A stretch of DNA of 64,000 bases from Datura wrightii (GCA_035772735.1 JASDFA010000010.1:30319501-30383500); one strand, 5' to 3'. Positions 10,912 to 22,857 are shown, counted from the stretch's first letter. Notes: generated by a model from the letters alone, not told the origin. Numbers and translations are program-made.

Positions 10912-11620
10912 CCAGCCCTAGCTAGAGTTATCTTCATGTTGTTCAATTAAGTGTAAATCTATTAGATTCTCTTCAATCTATTAATGAAGATCCATTAATT
11001 ATGATATGTGTCTATTTATTATTGCTTGAGAGAGAATAATTAAGTATTGGAAGAGAATCTAGTAGTGGACATGGATAAGAGATTGTGAAATTAGTCTAGA
11101 AATAGCTGAAATTGTTTTCTCATTCCTTATTGGCAACTAATAGCTAAGAATAGTGCAGTTGCTAATCCAAATCAAATCGGGTTGAGCTAAGTTGTGGCTA
11201 GAGTTTTGATAAAACTCTAGCAAGAGGTAGTCAATAGGCTGAGAAGCTGAGATTACCCACTTTTTGAGATTATTTACACTTGTTGAACTTATAAGATGAC
11301 CTGGCATGTCCCGATTTAGTTAGTATTTCATTTACACCACACCTCTAGTCTTTCACACCCTTGTTGACAACTTAGTTGATCTTACTATTTTATTTTACTA
11401 AATCAACCAATACATTTCTCTGAAAATGTTAACTCCCCCGATTTTATTTGTTTTCATCTTAAATATATGTGGTGCAAGCTAATGTCAATTTCTTAATTGA
11501 CACTTGAAATTATCATTTCTAGTCCTCATGGGATTCGACCCCGACACTCGTCGGGTTACTTATTTTGATACTTCAGTCGTGTATATTCTTCGAATTAAGG
11601 ATATATTTTGGAAGTTATCA

Positions 11621-12059
11621 CTCCCCGACTATCCTTCCACTGCCTATACAAAATATGAACAAGCCCTTTCAACTAATAAAAGGCTAGGTCTACACACTCC
11701 TCGCTCGTCACCCCCATAATCCGAGTGATCTTTTGGATCTCCTCTATGAACTCATGTGGGTCCTCATCTATTCTCGACCCAAGAAACTCAGGGGGATTCA
11801 TCCTAAGGAAATTCATAACTCTAGCCGCCATTGCATTCCCATTTTGGGGAACATGAGCCGCTGTCTGCTAATTGACTTGAGCGGTCAACACCTGTGCCAA
11901 CATCTGGATAGCTTCCCTAAACTCAGCATGGGCAACCTGCTCGGGCATATGATCTGCTAGGGCTGGTGGAGCTTGCTGGTGCCAACCTCCATTGTCATCC
12001 TCGTGGCCATTTTCATTTCCGTTGCTGTTCCTTCTTCCGTTAACTCGGTGAGTAGGCAT
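11621..12059 (-). pseudogene. Tekay-R1 gag N-terminal fragment
   Basis: On the minus strand a frame starts at the ATG at 12059 (MPTHRVNGRRNSN), passes through an acidic/Q-rich segment to HAEFREAIQMLAQVL, meets a TAG near 11870, then continues with MNPPEFLGSRIDEDPHEF and EEIQKITRIMGV. The last part, LYRQWKDSRG, matches the gag capsid start of Tekay-type elements. It ends at the Athila-0 border. Gag builds the virus-like particle. It is truncated, with one or more stops. Confidence 0.75.
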
Positions 12060-12266
12060 GATTCTGTAAACGCGTATAGAATGAGCTAGAAGGATAGAGA
12101 GATACTTAATCGCACGACATAGATCATGAAAGAAGGGAAATTCCTTAAAAAAATTCATAGCCTCTTCGTCATAAGTGTGGCGCGCTTCTCACCCATGAAA
12201 AAATTCTAGTTAACGTGACTTTCAGACACCCTAGGGCACACTGAACCTTTTCTTTAATATCAAGTT

Positions 12267-14600
12267 TGTCACGACCCGAACATAGGATCGGATCTAGACA
12301 CGGAACCTAGAACCATAAATGGCTCCAAGTCGACCTATGGCATGAACATGAAAACTAAAGCTCAACATACACAAAGCGGAAAATTAAATTCGGAAATAGT
12401 GAAAGTCTAAATAATAAAACATCTAACCATCGAAAATATCAAAACACTGAATCTGAAGCTGAATATACAACTTTATGTCTGATGAGCCTCTAACACACTG
12501 ACGAGCTGATGGGACAATACCCCAACTAGCTCACTAGAAATCCGAAACTGAAAATAACAACACTCGTCTAACTGAAGGTCCTCAAAGGATGAGGACTCAC
12601 CAACAAGCTGTCTGGGATAAACTCTAGAGACTGGCTAGTGGTGGAATTGAGTCTGAATGTCTAATCCTGTATAATGAAATGATACAATATAGACTATGTG
12701 GTCAGTACTTGAAATGTACTGAGTGTGCAAGGTAAGTAAAATAGGCTAAGTAGGTATAAGCTGAAATCATGCATAACATAAATCATATCATTATAAGATT
12801 ATAAAAGTAAGGACTGCACGTTGGTATCTGAAAACATAATTAGATGTAAACTAAATTTTATAATTGAACCAAATGACCCAAAAGCTAAAACTGATATTCA
12901 TAAGTAAAACTGATAACCTAATCATAGGGTCAAACCTATTGAAAACATAATATCATAAATGGCGAACATGCATAACTGAAATCATGAGGAACAATTGGAG
13001 ACTCGCCATATAACCGACACTGTCACGATAGAGCTTACGTGATCCCAACTATTACACTCAAGTGGGTAGAGCCGTCCAAAGCCTTTCCATGGCTAAGGGC
13101 ATTATCATGATATCGATATCAAGTGGAAGGCCCATTCGGGACAGGGGAAGCTCACAAGGGAGGTCCTAAAGTAACTAAATAATCCTATGTTGGCACGTAG
13201 TTCTTAGACTAGGGGTTTTCCTAAACCCCTAGCCTACTCAGTGCTAGACTCCGCTCCCAAAAATATGCAAATGCTCTCCATCATTTTTTAACAAAGTTGA
13301 ATCCATCATTTTTCAATGAAGCTGATAATGTAATAATATGCATAGTTTGAAATCTGTATATGGGGATCCTTGGCTCAAAATATACCACAAGTTGAAAGTG
13401 GGAGTATCAACTCCAAAATCATGTGGTAAGCTAATATTACAAAACTGAATAAAATCATGAAAACATACTTAATTCATGTGTGCTTGCCCAAAACTTTAAC
13501 ATACTTAAAATAGACTCGATATGCAAAATCATGGATTCATACATGGATAATCATAAAAATTCTCTCATGCTATATAACTCATCATACTTGAAAACATAGA
13601 TCATAAACTTGACTTTTCATGAAACTTGCATAATTAGGTAAAATTCTTCTAAAACTTGAAATCATGAATTTATAATCAATTTGCACATAAAAACTGCTCA
13701 TAAATCTTAAAATTTCATTTGAAACATGAAGGGAATTTACCCATGAATTAAACATAGAGAATTTCATAAATTGGTTTAAAACCCCATAAGATCATACACT
13801 TGAATTCATAAACTTGAAAAGGGATATGGGCATGAAGTGAAGGGAAACTCTCATTCATGACCCTACATACCTGGGTAAGACGATTCTACACCCTTCCTTG
13901 AAAGCCCGAGAGATTTGGGGAAGAACTTAATTCTAGGCTTGATCTCCTTTGGGATCCTCTAAACTTGCATGCATGGGGAGGGAATAGGTTAGAATAAGCT
14001 AAACCCTCTTAAAATCCTCCTAATTGAGCTTAAACAACGTAGTTTAGGCCTTAGGAGTTTAAAAAATATAAAAATGCCCTTACTTAAATCACATAAAATT
14101 TTACTCTACCAAGTGCCACGACTCACATCACGAGTCATACCTCCATACCATGACTCGTGATTACCATCCGTAGTCACCACTATTTTCCTCGACTTTTCTG
14201 AAGTTCTCCACAGGTCAGACCATAACTTGTACCACCAACCTATGAGTATTTAGGTCCACCCGTGGTCAATATTTCCAAGATCCATAGTTCCTTCTCATAG
14301 GTGTAGGCCCCGACTCGTTGTTTCACCCTACGAGTCATACCCTGACTCGTCCCCTCCAAATTGATGCACATAAGATCCCTTACGACTACTGACCATGGTT
14401 CATCCTACGACTCATGACATGATCCCATGAGTCGTACCTTGACTCGTTATTAATGGGCGTTCTGCTGCAGATTCTGACCACGAGTGATACCACGACTCGT
14501 CACTCCTTCCCACGACTCGTTCTAAGTCATTTTTCAAATATTTTCTGTTGATCACATTTCGAATATCGAGTCTAGTCCTAGGAACCTTCGGGGTATTACA
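12267..14600 (-). repeat. 5' LTR of Tekay-R1
   Basis: On the + strand it runs from TGTCACGACCCG (12267) to GGGGTATTACA (14600), giving TGTAATACCCC to GGGTCGTGACA in element sense, about 2.33 kb. Just outside, 12252-12264 is a decayed primer site (TTGATATTAAAGA versus TTGGTATCAGAGC). A cluster of short palindromes built from CGAGTC and GACTCGT lies at 14110-14520, including 10-bp arms ACGACTCATG (14407) and CATGAGTCGT (14426). A TATA-like stretch (14068-14080, read on the minus strand) lies just downstream of it. Confidence 0.75.
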
Positions 14601-15058
14601 TCTTAGGAGCATTAAAATTTAAATATTATTATCTTTAAGGAAAATAAAAGAACGAAAAGTTCACAGAGACTTACCTCGAGAGAAGGTGACATCATATAAA
14701 TAATTTTTGAATAAGAATGGATGAATTTTTTAAATTTTCGTGGCCTTCATAGAATTTAGGCTTTCTATTTGTTTTCATATTTTGTGATTTTAGTTGATTT
14801 TCCTATTCAAGTTGTATTTGTTTGAATTCGAAAATTGTGAAGAGTCGCCACTAAGGATCACATCTCTTCGTATAAAGTTTTATTTTTTAAACATAAATAT
14901 AGTATTTAAGTTAGTTACAAGGGTATTTAGGTAATTTAACTTTTAGGTTGGAAGTTCATGCTTTTAATATAATATTGATAATTACAAAATATATCAACAT
15001 TTTCAAGTTTTCAAATATAGAAAAAAAAATATTTACAGAATCTACTAGATTAGGTAAA

Positions 15059-15062
<4 letters not shown>

Positions 15063-15113
<51 letters not shown>
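15063..15113. repeat. TA dinucleotide microsatellite, about 25 units
   Basis: An uninterrupted TA tract of about 51 bp, flanked by AATTAA and GTAAAAT. Confidence 0.95.
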
Positions 15114-15116
<3 letters not shown>

Positions 15117-15300
15117 AAATTACTATCTCATAAATTTATGCTACATCTTTTGATTAAGAAAAAAATAAGTTTTTATTTGTCTTTCTTGATTTGTGGTATT
15201 CTTATGGTAATACTATTAAATACCTAATTTACACCAGATTCCTATCTAAACTCTTAAAAAAAATTCTTCTCAGATAATTCAAAATCATTCTTTATATTTA

Positions 15301-15485
15301 TTTCATAAACTTCTCCTAGATTTTTGTTTTTTCCTATTTCATAAATTTCTCTTAAACTTTTGTCTTTTCTTATTTCTTTTATACACATTTTTTTCTTTTC
15401 TTGATATTCATTCCATAAATTTCTCCTAGAGTTTTACCTTTTGTCTATTCCATAAATTTCTCATTGATTTTTATTGTCTCGTATT
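15301..15485. repeat. Four degenerate copies of a 36- to 39-bp motif
   Basis: Copies start near 15301, 15337, 15411 and 15448. Each begins TTYCATAAAYTTCTC and continues with a T-rich tail containing TTTTGTCTTTT variants. They are two adjacent pairs separated by about 38 bp. Confidence 0.6.
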
Positions 15486-15940
15486 TTCCCTATACAGATT
15501 TTTTTCCTTTATACACAATTCATACACTCAATTATGTCTATATATAATCTGGTATAAAAAGATTAAGTAACTCAATTTGTATTACCATATTTTATACACA
15601 ATTCATACACTAAAATATGTATAAATTTTTTGCATACTAACATGTAAAGAAAAACAACAAAAAAATGAAGATACATTAGTTTCTATACAAATTTTAGACT
15701 TCAAAACATAAAAATTGTTACACCCCGTAAATTCTTGACATGTAGATGACCTATTCGCGTGTTGGTTAAGAGTTTTAGAATGCCAAACATGCTAGGAAAA
15801 GGCCCGGGAAAGACCGGAAGAACATTGCATCGAACCAGCGCGGAAAAAGCCGGGGCAGAACCCCTCCGCGATGGCAGTATGCCACGGAGGGAGGGCCTCC
15901 GCGATGGCGGCGTGTCACGAAGGCCCTGTCCAGGTCCAAG

Positions 15941-15948
15941 TATATAAG
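15941..15948 (+). promoter_or_regulatory. TATA box of the Tekay-F1 5' LTR
   Basis: TATATAAG, 225 bp into the LTR and directly after the GC-rich CTCCGCGATGG/GTGTCACG blocks. The 3' LTR has the same box at 26319-26326, and the related LTRs at 58322 and 18964 (minus strand) have TATATAAAG at the same place. Confidence 0.65.
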
Positions 15949-16636
15949 CCCCTCCACTTCGGTTTTAAACATTTTAATTTCATTTCCTTTCCATACAACG
16001 ACAGAGAACAGAGAGGAACAAAGTTTTAATATATAAATTCAACCAATTACGCCATCAAATGCGGTCCAAACTCAAATTAACTCCAGATACCGAAGTATAA
16101 AGCTGCAGAGAGCATTCCTGCGGAGTTAGTTTTTTGAAATTCAGCCGGCGAATCATCGTCCTACCGAGCTAAGGTAAGTGAAATTGCTCCAAATTAGTGT
16201 CAATATACTTCTAGCCCTAAAGTGAGCATTTCTCCCTTTTGGACTTCCGAGAAATAGCGAGTTTTCGGCTGTTCTCCGATAATTCAAAGTTTGAGCTATA
16301 TGTACTTCTTCCAGAATATCGATGAATTTAGTTCTAATTGCTATAGATATGAATGCAATTGGAAGAAACAGCTGAAAATTAGCCGAGTTACGCCAGATAC
16401 TCCGGAAGTTAATGGACAAGGTATATTAAGCCAGTTTCTTCGGCAAGCTAGTAGTTCCGATATGGTAAATAGTTCAAGTGCCAGTAGAATGTTTCAAAAG
16501 CCACATATTATGTTTAGTACGAATTTTAGTATGATATTAGCAACATCATGTTATGTGTAGCGTGAAACTTACTAGCACGATACACATTCTAGTAGAAAGT
16601 TTCAGAAACAGTACAGCATGCCAGTACGTAACTTAG

Positions 16637-19200
16637 TGTCACACCCCACCTTGGGGGGTACGACTGGCACCTGGTGCCCTACTAGGACCTGACTTGCTCG
16701 ACTGTTAAGCCTGGGCGCATCTGGCGCCTGGCTGGCTCTAATTCATATTTCTGGAAACAAAGGGCTATATAACGGCTGTAAACACAGCCCCCGGCCTATT
16801 GGCCTATAGCCTCCTGTACCTGTACTAGCAGCTGACCAGAAACATAGTAATTCAGGGGAACCTATGCGGGCCGACAAGGCCACCATGCTGTCTAGTTATC
16901 TGCAACTCAACGTAACATACTAAAAGCTACGTGACCGGCAAGGTCACCACTATTGGTAAACTATGGCCCCACACGACCAACATACAAGAAAGAAAGAGTA
17001 AAGGCAACTAGACAACTGCACGGCCTCACACAACCGGCTCATCTGACCACAGGGAATACATACAGACTGCAAGCCTCTAGGAATAGTAATAGAACTGGCC
17101 GGGACAGGGCCCCGACCTACCCGTACTATATACAACAAAAGAAACTGAACTACACCTCTGAAATTCAGCCTCCGGATGACTGGAGCTGAATACTCAACCG
17201 CTGACAGGGAGTCACGTAGAATCGCCTGCTCGTCTATGAGTACCTGCAGGCAAGTAATGCAGCGCCCCACCGGGCGTACCGCTGGTACTGAGTATGTAAA
17301 GCAATGACTGAAAAAGATATCTGAAATCAATAATATAACTGTCAAAACTGATATAGGATGAACTAGATTATCTGTATGATGATGTAAATCGTACCTGTTC
17401 TCAATCATACTGGGAGGAGTAGGTGTCATATCCGGAGACGTATCGTTCTACTACTAATCCCCTCATGTCTAATGTAACATATCATGACATACATAACATA
17501 ACATGGCACACACACACCTTACCTGGCCCCCATAAGCCGGGAGGTATAATCAACACAGAATCTATGCCCCTACCCCAGTCATCCCATCTCCTATAGTGGT
17601 TGTAAGCATCCTGCCGGTCCCTGGGTATGCACTTGGGCTCGCTGAGCCCCTGACTATAACTGTTCCTGAGTCCGAAGGACTCTAAATCAACACCCCGGGC
17701 GTACCCGCTCGACGGGGGTGTATAAGGGCCGACCAAGGCACAATATGGGGAAACTGGCATCCCATCTTCGTCCCCTTGCGGGATGGCATATCACTCCGTA
17801 GAGTGACGTATCCTCGTCCTCTAGCGGACGAGTCGATACAGCTATTAACCCTGGGCGGTCAGGGATGCTAGGTAATCCAACCCCAATCAGTACAACGGTC
17901 TCAACTAGTCATGTTGTCTGTGTATCTCATAAGCTACGACTAACAGGTGTCAGGTATCATATAAATCACATACTGAGCTAATAATAGTAATCTGTAAGTG
18001 TCTGATACATGCTGAGACAGGTAAGTATAAATATAAGTATAGCCTCCGGTCAAACTGTACTGGGGCAAAGATTACACAAGAAGGTGTTTCTGCTGAAAAT
18101 TATACTGTTTACTGAGTTTCTGTATTAACATGATCTCCTGCTTCTAACATGCTTTCTAAACCATGTTTAGTTACTATTCTAGGTCTGGAATGCCTCACGG
18201 ATATTTTACTACTTCGCGAGGTTTCAGCTAAACACAACAATATCCTAACATGGCATATTACATCACATACTGAATATACTGGGCAGTCTTAACCACTTAC
18301 GTCCGAATCTATATCATACGGATAGGTATCGTACACGTTACAACCCAAAACTCCTCATATTGCACCAATATTCATAATAACACAATAATCGATTTCTGAA
18401 CATTCTACTGGTCTGTAAATTACCATACTGTCTGAATATTACTTAACTTGCCGAGGAAACTTAACTTTACATACCTTATCTTAGAATTATTCGTCCGTCG
18501 GACGAGGCTCGGCCGGTACTTCAACTATTTTCTCCCAACTGCATTCATAAATACGTCAATCAATACTAAATACAACTTTATTTCAAAAGTCAACGCCACT
18601 TTCGATATAGTTTATAGCCTAAACTTAGGCTTATCGAAAGACGGTCGAAAACTCGCTATTTTTCAGCGGCCCAGAAGGGAGAAGTCTTCACTTCTCAACT
18701 AGGAACACATAGACATTAATTTAGAGCAATTCTACTTACTTTAGTTCGGTGGCTCGCCGATTCGTCGGCCGTATTTCGCGAAACTAATTCCGTAGAAATG
18801 CTCTCTGCTGCTAAATACTCGGGTATCTGGGGTTAATTTGAGTTTGGGCAGCGTTTGGCAGCGTAATCGGACGATAATTTATAATTTTCCTTCGTTTTCC
18901 CCCTGTTCACTGCGTTTTCTGGAATTTTTCTAAGTGATAAATGATTTCAAACCGAAGTGGGGGCTTTATATACTTGGGCCTGGACTTGGGCAACGTGTCA
19001 CGGAGCCATCGTAGAGGCCTCACCTCCGTGACACGCTGCCATCGCGGAGGGGCTCTGCCTCGGCTCCTCCCGCGATGGTTTCGACGGGTTTCTCGTCTGA
19101 TCTTTTCCCGGGCCTTTCCCTAGCACGTATGGCCTTCAAATATACTTAACCAACGTGCGAATAGGTCATCTAAGTGCCGGGAATTCTACGGGGTATAACA
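16637..19200 (-). repeat. Solo LTR of a related Tekay family, antisense inside the Tekay-F1 5' LTR
   Basis: The 2564-bp block runs from TGTCACACCCC to GGGGTATAACA on the + strand. It is flanked by CTTAG at 16632-16636 and 19201-19205. The 3' LTR of the host element has the uninterrupted empty site ACTTAGTAAGG near 27022. In minus orientation it begins TGTTATACCCCG and shares ATGACCTATTCGC and AGGCCCGGGAAA with the host LTR, so it belongs to a sister family. A solo LTR is left by recombination between the two LTRs of a full element. Its TATA box is at 18964-18972 (minus) and a 42-nt palindrome at 18994-19035 lies just upstream. Confidence 0.93.
18994..19035 (-). promoter_or_regulatory. 42-nt palindrome upstream of the solo-LTR TATA box
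   Basis: The arms CGTGTCACGGAG (18994-19005) and CTCCGTGACACG (19024-19035) pair perfectly over 12 bp around an 18-nt loop. Arms, loop length and the adjoining GCAA toward the TATA box are the same as in the Athila LTR palindromes at 44867, 56135 and 60850. Confidence 0.85.
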
Positions 19201-20834
19201 CTTAGTAAGGTATGTCAGGACATTATTGTGTTCAATCGAAACTTAGTAAAGCAATATAAGTTCCCGTAAAGTATTTAAGAAATAGAATAGTAGTCCAAAG
19301 TGAAGTTTAGAAAGCATGTTAGAAATAGTAAAGCATGTTTACCATGAAACTTAAGTTACACAGCATGATTCTCAGTAGAAATATTATATCTTGTCTCAGT
19401 ATCAGATTTAGCACAACATGACCTAAATTATATAGATACCATTATCAGTTTCAGCATGTATTGTATGTATACACATTACTATCATTAGCTTCAGCATGTT
19501 TTATATACATACACATTATTATCATTAGTTTCAGCATGTAGTATACGTAGTTAGTATTACTAGTGGAGACCTGACTGTGTTGTTTTGGGCTGGATTACCT
19601 AGCATTCATGACCGTCCCAGGGTTAATAACTATATCGACTCGTCCGCCAGAGGGCGAGGATACATCGCTCTATGGAGTGGTATGCCGTCCCCTAGGGGAC
19701 GAAGATGGGATGTCAGTTTCCCCATATTTTGCCTTGGTCGGCTTTTATACACCCCCGTCAAGCGGGTACGCCCAAGGTGTTGATTTAGGAGTCCTACGGA
19801 CACAGTTACAGTTATAGTCAGGGGCTCAGCGGGACCAAGTGCATACCCAGGGGACCAGCAGGATGCTTATAGTTATTAGGGGAGATGGGATGACCGGGAT
19901 AGGGGTATAGATTGCGTGTTGGTTGTACCTCCCGGATTATGGAGGCCAGGTAAGGTTTACATAGGCTATGCTATGTTATGTTATGTTATATTATGCCATG
20001 ATACGTTAGATATGAATAGATCGACAGTAGAACGCTATATTTCCAGGTATGACTCCTACTTCTTTCAGCATAATTGAGGAAAGTCTTAAACTCACACTTT
20101 TAGTAAGTTACAGTCTATTCCTTTCTATTTCAATACTATCAGTTATATTGCTTGTCTTCAGTTACTTTTCAGTTGTTGCTTTGTATACTCAGTACCAGTG
20201 GCACTGACGCCCGTCTGGGGCGCTACATTACTTGCCTGCAGGTACCCATAGACGAGGAGCCGACCCCTCGTGATTCTAGCCAGCACATAGAATCATCGGC
20301 TCCAGTCATCTGGAGCTAGATAGCTAGAGGTTTATCCCTTTTCTTTTGTTGTACAATATGGGTAGGCCGGGGCCCTGTCGCGATCATATTATCAGTATTC
20401 TTAGAGGCTTGCAGATGGTATATTCCCTGTGGTTAGCTGTTCCGGTCGTGTGAGGTCATGTGTATGTTTTAGTTTGTTTATGATGGCCGTGTGGGGCCTC
20501 ATTCAGTTGGTAGTGGTGACCTTGTCGGTCACGTAACAGTTAGCACCCGTTTTCTTGATTCAGAGGTAATGAGATAGCATGGTGGCCTTGTCGGCCTGCA
20601 TAGGTTCCTTCATACTACTATTGTTCTGGTTAGCTGTTGTCTACTTACAGGTGGCTATAGGCCTAGTCGGCCGGAGGCTGTATTTATAGTCGTTATATAG
20701 CCCGTCGTTTTCTTGAATCCAGAGTTAGAGCCAACCTGGCACCAGAAGTGCTTAGGCTCAGCTAGTCCAACAGTTTAGGTCCCAATAGGGCACCAGGTGC
20801 CAGTCATGCCCCCCAAGGTGGGGCGTGACAAACT

Positions 20835-20846
20835 TGGTATCAGAGC
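20835..20846 (+). promoter_or_regulatory. Primer binding site of Tekay-F1 (initiator tRNA-Met type)
   Basis: TGGTATCAGAGC starts 4 nt after the LTR end. It is complementary to the 3' end of plant initiator tRNA-Met and primes minus-strand synthesis in this lineage. Confidence 0.9.
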
Positions 20847-21042
20847 AGGTCGTATCCCAGGGAGTCTGCAAGTCGTGCTAAGTAGAGTCTTGCCTATGGA
20901 TGTGTTGTGCATCACATAATATAGGCAGGAGGCTGCAAGGCTTGATAGGATGGTTTCTTTTTATTCTTATTCAGTCGTGTTGTAGAGCGGGATAGTATAG
21001 GGTTGAGTCCCTAGAGCTTACTATATTCTTTGGTTACAGATA

Positions 21043-22434
21043 ATGTCAGACCAGCAACATCCTATCACAGGCCGGAGATTGGACATTGCAGCAGGGGAAG
21101 GCACCAGCAGGATGCCTCACCCTCGTTTAGAAATAGCCCAATCAGAGGGCAATACAGAGGCATCATCCTAACCTTCTCAGCAGTCTCCACCATAGTAGGA
21201 GCCACTTGGGGCGACACCACCTCTAGCAGTCTCTATACCGATACCTTCCGACTAGGAGGTCAGGAGTGCGGTAGTCATGCTAGCACAGATGATGGCTGCT
21301 CAGCGTCAGCCGATGCCGTCTACAGTTGTAGAGTCGTTAGGAGGGCCCGGTAGTTCGAGGGTCCGAGAAGTTTTTGCTCCGAATCCCCCATAGTTTACAG
21401 GTACGGATTGGACAGAGGACCTCAGGATTTTCTAGACCAGATGCAGAGAATTTTCAGTGTTATGCATGCCACACCTACAAAATCGGTTGAATTGGCAGCA
21501 TTCCAGTTACGGGATATCATTGTGTTGTGGTATAAAAGCTGGGAAAGGTCCCGAGGGAGGGATGTTTGCCCTCCAACCTGGTCCAGCTTCTCAGGAGCTT
21601 TTCTGAATCACTATTTGCCACGGGAGATTCGTTAGGCCGGGTGGACAAGTTTTTACATTTAGAGCAGGGGGCCATGAGTGTTCGGGAATACGCCTTGTGG
21701 TTTGATTCTTTGGCCTGGTATGGACCAGCCTTGGTTGATACCATGGCATCCAGAGTACACCGCTTCATCATGGGGTTGAATCTAGAATATGTTGAGACTT
21801 GTATTATGGCTACACTACGGGAGGACATGGATATTGCCCGAGTTCAGGCATTCGCTCAAAATATTGAGGGCATCAGGCAGCGGCAGAGGGAGATCAGGAG
21901 GACCAGTCAGGAACAGCGCTGCAGGGATAGGCTAGTTGAGTTACAGAGGGAGGCTCGGGGAGGACATAGGCCACGATTGTTAGATAGGCCACCCAGACCC
22001 TCACCTCCACCACAGCCGCAAAGGGGTAGATTTAGCCGCAGGGGGTAGTCAGAGACTGGCAGAGGCTCGCAGACTGCAGATTCACCACTACAGAGGAGGG
22101 CGGAGCAGAGTAGGTATACCGTACCACTTTACCCTATATGCAGTCGACGCCATTCTAGAGCATGCAGGTATGGCTCCACCGGATGTTACATTTGTGGCCA
22201 AGAGGGTCCTCTGATGAGAGATTGTCCAGCCAGAGGTCAGGATGACAGGGATAGACAAGATAGGGCTTCCGCAGGGTCACGAGCTTCAGTATCCTCGGCA
22301 GGGCGTAGGCCCTCAGTTTCAGCAGGCAGGGGCCGGGGCAGATCAGGGGCCTCCAGTGTAGGTGCGGGCCCAAGCCACACATATGCCTTACCAGGGAGGC
22401 AGGATTCAGAAGCATCACCTGATGTTGTGACAGG
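21043..22434 (+). pseudogene. Tekay-F1 gag, broken
   Basis: The likely start is the ATG at 21043 (MSDQQHPITGRR). Several stops follow before MMAAQRQPMPSTVVESLGG. The capsid region is split between frames: FLDQMQRIFSVMHAT and PPTWSSFSGAFLNHYLPREIR (21408-21635), then after a frameshift LGRVDKFLHLEQGAMSVREY through LREDMDIARVQAFAQN (to 22048). A zinc knuckle near 22180 reads CYICGQEGPLMRDCP; the expected histidine of the CCHC pattern is proline. Gag forms the particle and the knuckle binds RNA. The gene cannot give full Gag. Confidence 0.85.
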
Positions 22435-22730
22435 ATGATGACTATCTGCTCATACCCTACTTATGTATTGATTGATCCAGGATCTACTTTGTCCTACATT
22501 ACTCCATTTGTAGCTCAAAAGTTTAGTGTTGCCCCAGAGTTGCTTCAGCAACCCTTTTTAGTATCCACCCCCGTCGGTGACTCCATTATATACAGAAGGG
22601 TCTATCATGGGTGTACAGTAGAGGTTGCTGATCGTTAGACCACAGTAGATCTGGTAGAATTAGAAATGGTCGATTTTGATGCCATTATGGGTATGGATTG
22701 GTTGGCTCCGTTCTATGCAAATGTATAATG
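22435..22730 (+). pseudogene. Tekay-F1 aspartic protease remnant
   Basis: YVLIDPGSTLSYITPF contains the active-site Asp in the D-P-G-S/A-T form usual for Tekay elements. It continues with QPFLVSTPVGDSIIYRRVY, a stop near 22636, then VDLVELEMVDFDAIMGMDWL, the second conserved block, and further stops after it. The enzyme would process Gag-Pol. It is continuous with the frame that leads to reverse transcriptase. Confidence 0.85.
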
Positions 22731-22857
22731 CTGGACCAAGACAGTCTGATTCCACTTTCTAGGGGAGGCAGTACGAGAGTGGAAGGGCAGTACAATTACA
22801 CCAAAAGGTAGGTTTATTTCCTACCTTCAGGCGAGGAAGTTAATAGCTAAGGGGTGT

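Larger units (their letters stand above)
6624..10920 (+). mobile_element. hAT-1: hAT-superfamily DNA transposon, 4297 bp
   Basis: It begins TAGGCTAGTC and ends GACCAGCCCTA, imperfect terminal inverted repeats of the TAGGGCTGGTC type. The exact 8-bp target duplication GCTAGAGT is present at 6616-6623 and 10921-10928; 8 bp is diagnostic of hAT. Both ends carry dense GTCCCG/CGGGAC subterminal repeats. It holds a broken transposase gene in + orientation. It is inserted in the 3' LTR of Athila-0, so it is younger than that element. Confidence 0.92.
5725..11620 (+). repeat. 3' LTR of Athila-0, split by hAT-1
   Basis: It begins TGATGAGTTGG after the polypurine tract and ends GAAGTTATCA at 11620, so the ends are the inverted pair TGAT and ATCA. 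Without hAT-1 and its 8-bp duplication it is about 1.59 kb. The U3 part (5880-6200) contains CCGGTGAAACACCGG, a perfect 6-bp-arm palindrome at 5912-5926. The LTR has a TATA box at 6256, and its end region contains CTCATGGGATTCGACCC, common near the end of Athila-like LTRs. Right flank bases 11621-11625 (CTCCC) would be the target duplication; the left copy is outside the window. Confidence 0.75.
11621..14600 (-). mobile_element. Tekay-R1: 5' part of a Tekay/Del-type Ty3/gypsy element
   Basis: In minus orientation it reads LTR (14600 to 12267), decayed primer site, leader and gag N-terminal part. It stops at 11621, exactly where the Athila-0 LTR ends. Athila-0 therefore inserted into this gag; the rest of the element should lie beyond the left edge of the window. 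Confidence 0.75.
14601..15715. other. AT-rich segment without a recognised gene
   Basis: It lies between Tekay-R1 and Tekay-F1. It holds a TA microsatellite and a block of degenerate 36- to 39-bp repeats (separate entries). The motif ATACACAATTCATACACT occurs twice here (near 15512 and 15597) and in a variant form at about 29662, on the other side of Tekay-F1. These belong to one pre-insertion locus. No coding signal is supported. Confidence 0.6.
15716..20830 (+). repeat. 5' LTR of Tekay-F1, split by a solo LTR
   Basis: It begins TGTTACACCCCG and ends GGGGCGTGACA. The nested solo LTR (16637-19200) plus one CTTAG copy account for the extra length; what remains is about 2546 bp, against 2554 bp for the 3' LTR. 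Upstream of the TATA box are CTCCGCGATGGC blocks (15868 and 15898) and a GTGTCACGAAGG block. Confidence 0.93.

Noticed and set aside
14948..15133. ORF with an Ile-Tyr repeat
   Set aside because: Translation of the TA microsatellite.
16950..17429. 159-codon minus-strand ORF inside the solo LTR
   Set aside because: It lies wholly within an LTR, has no recognised domain, and the equivalent region of the other LTR copies is not open in the same way.
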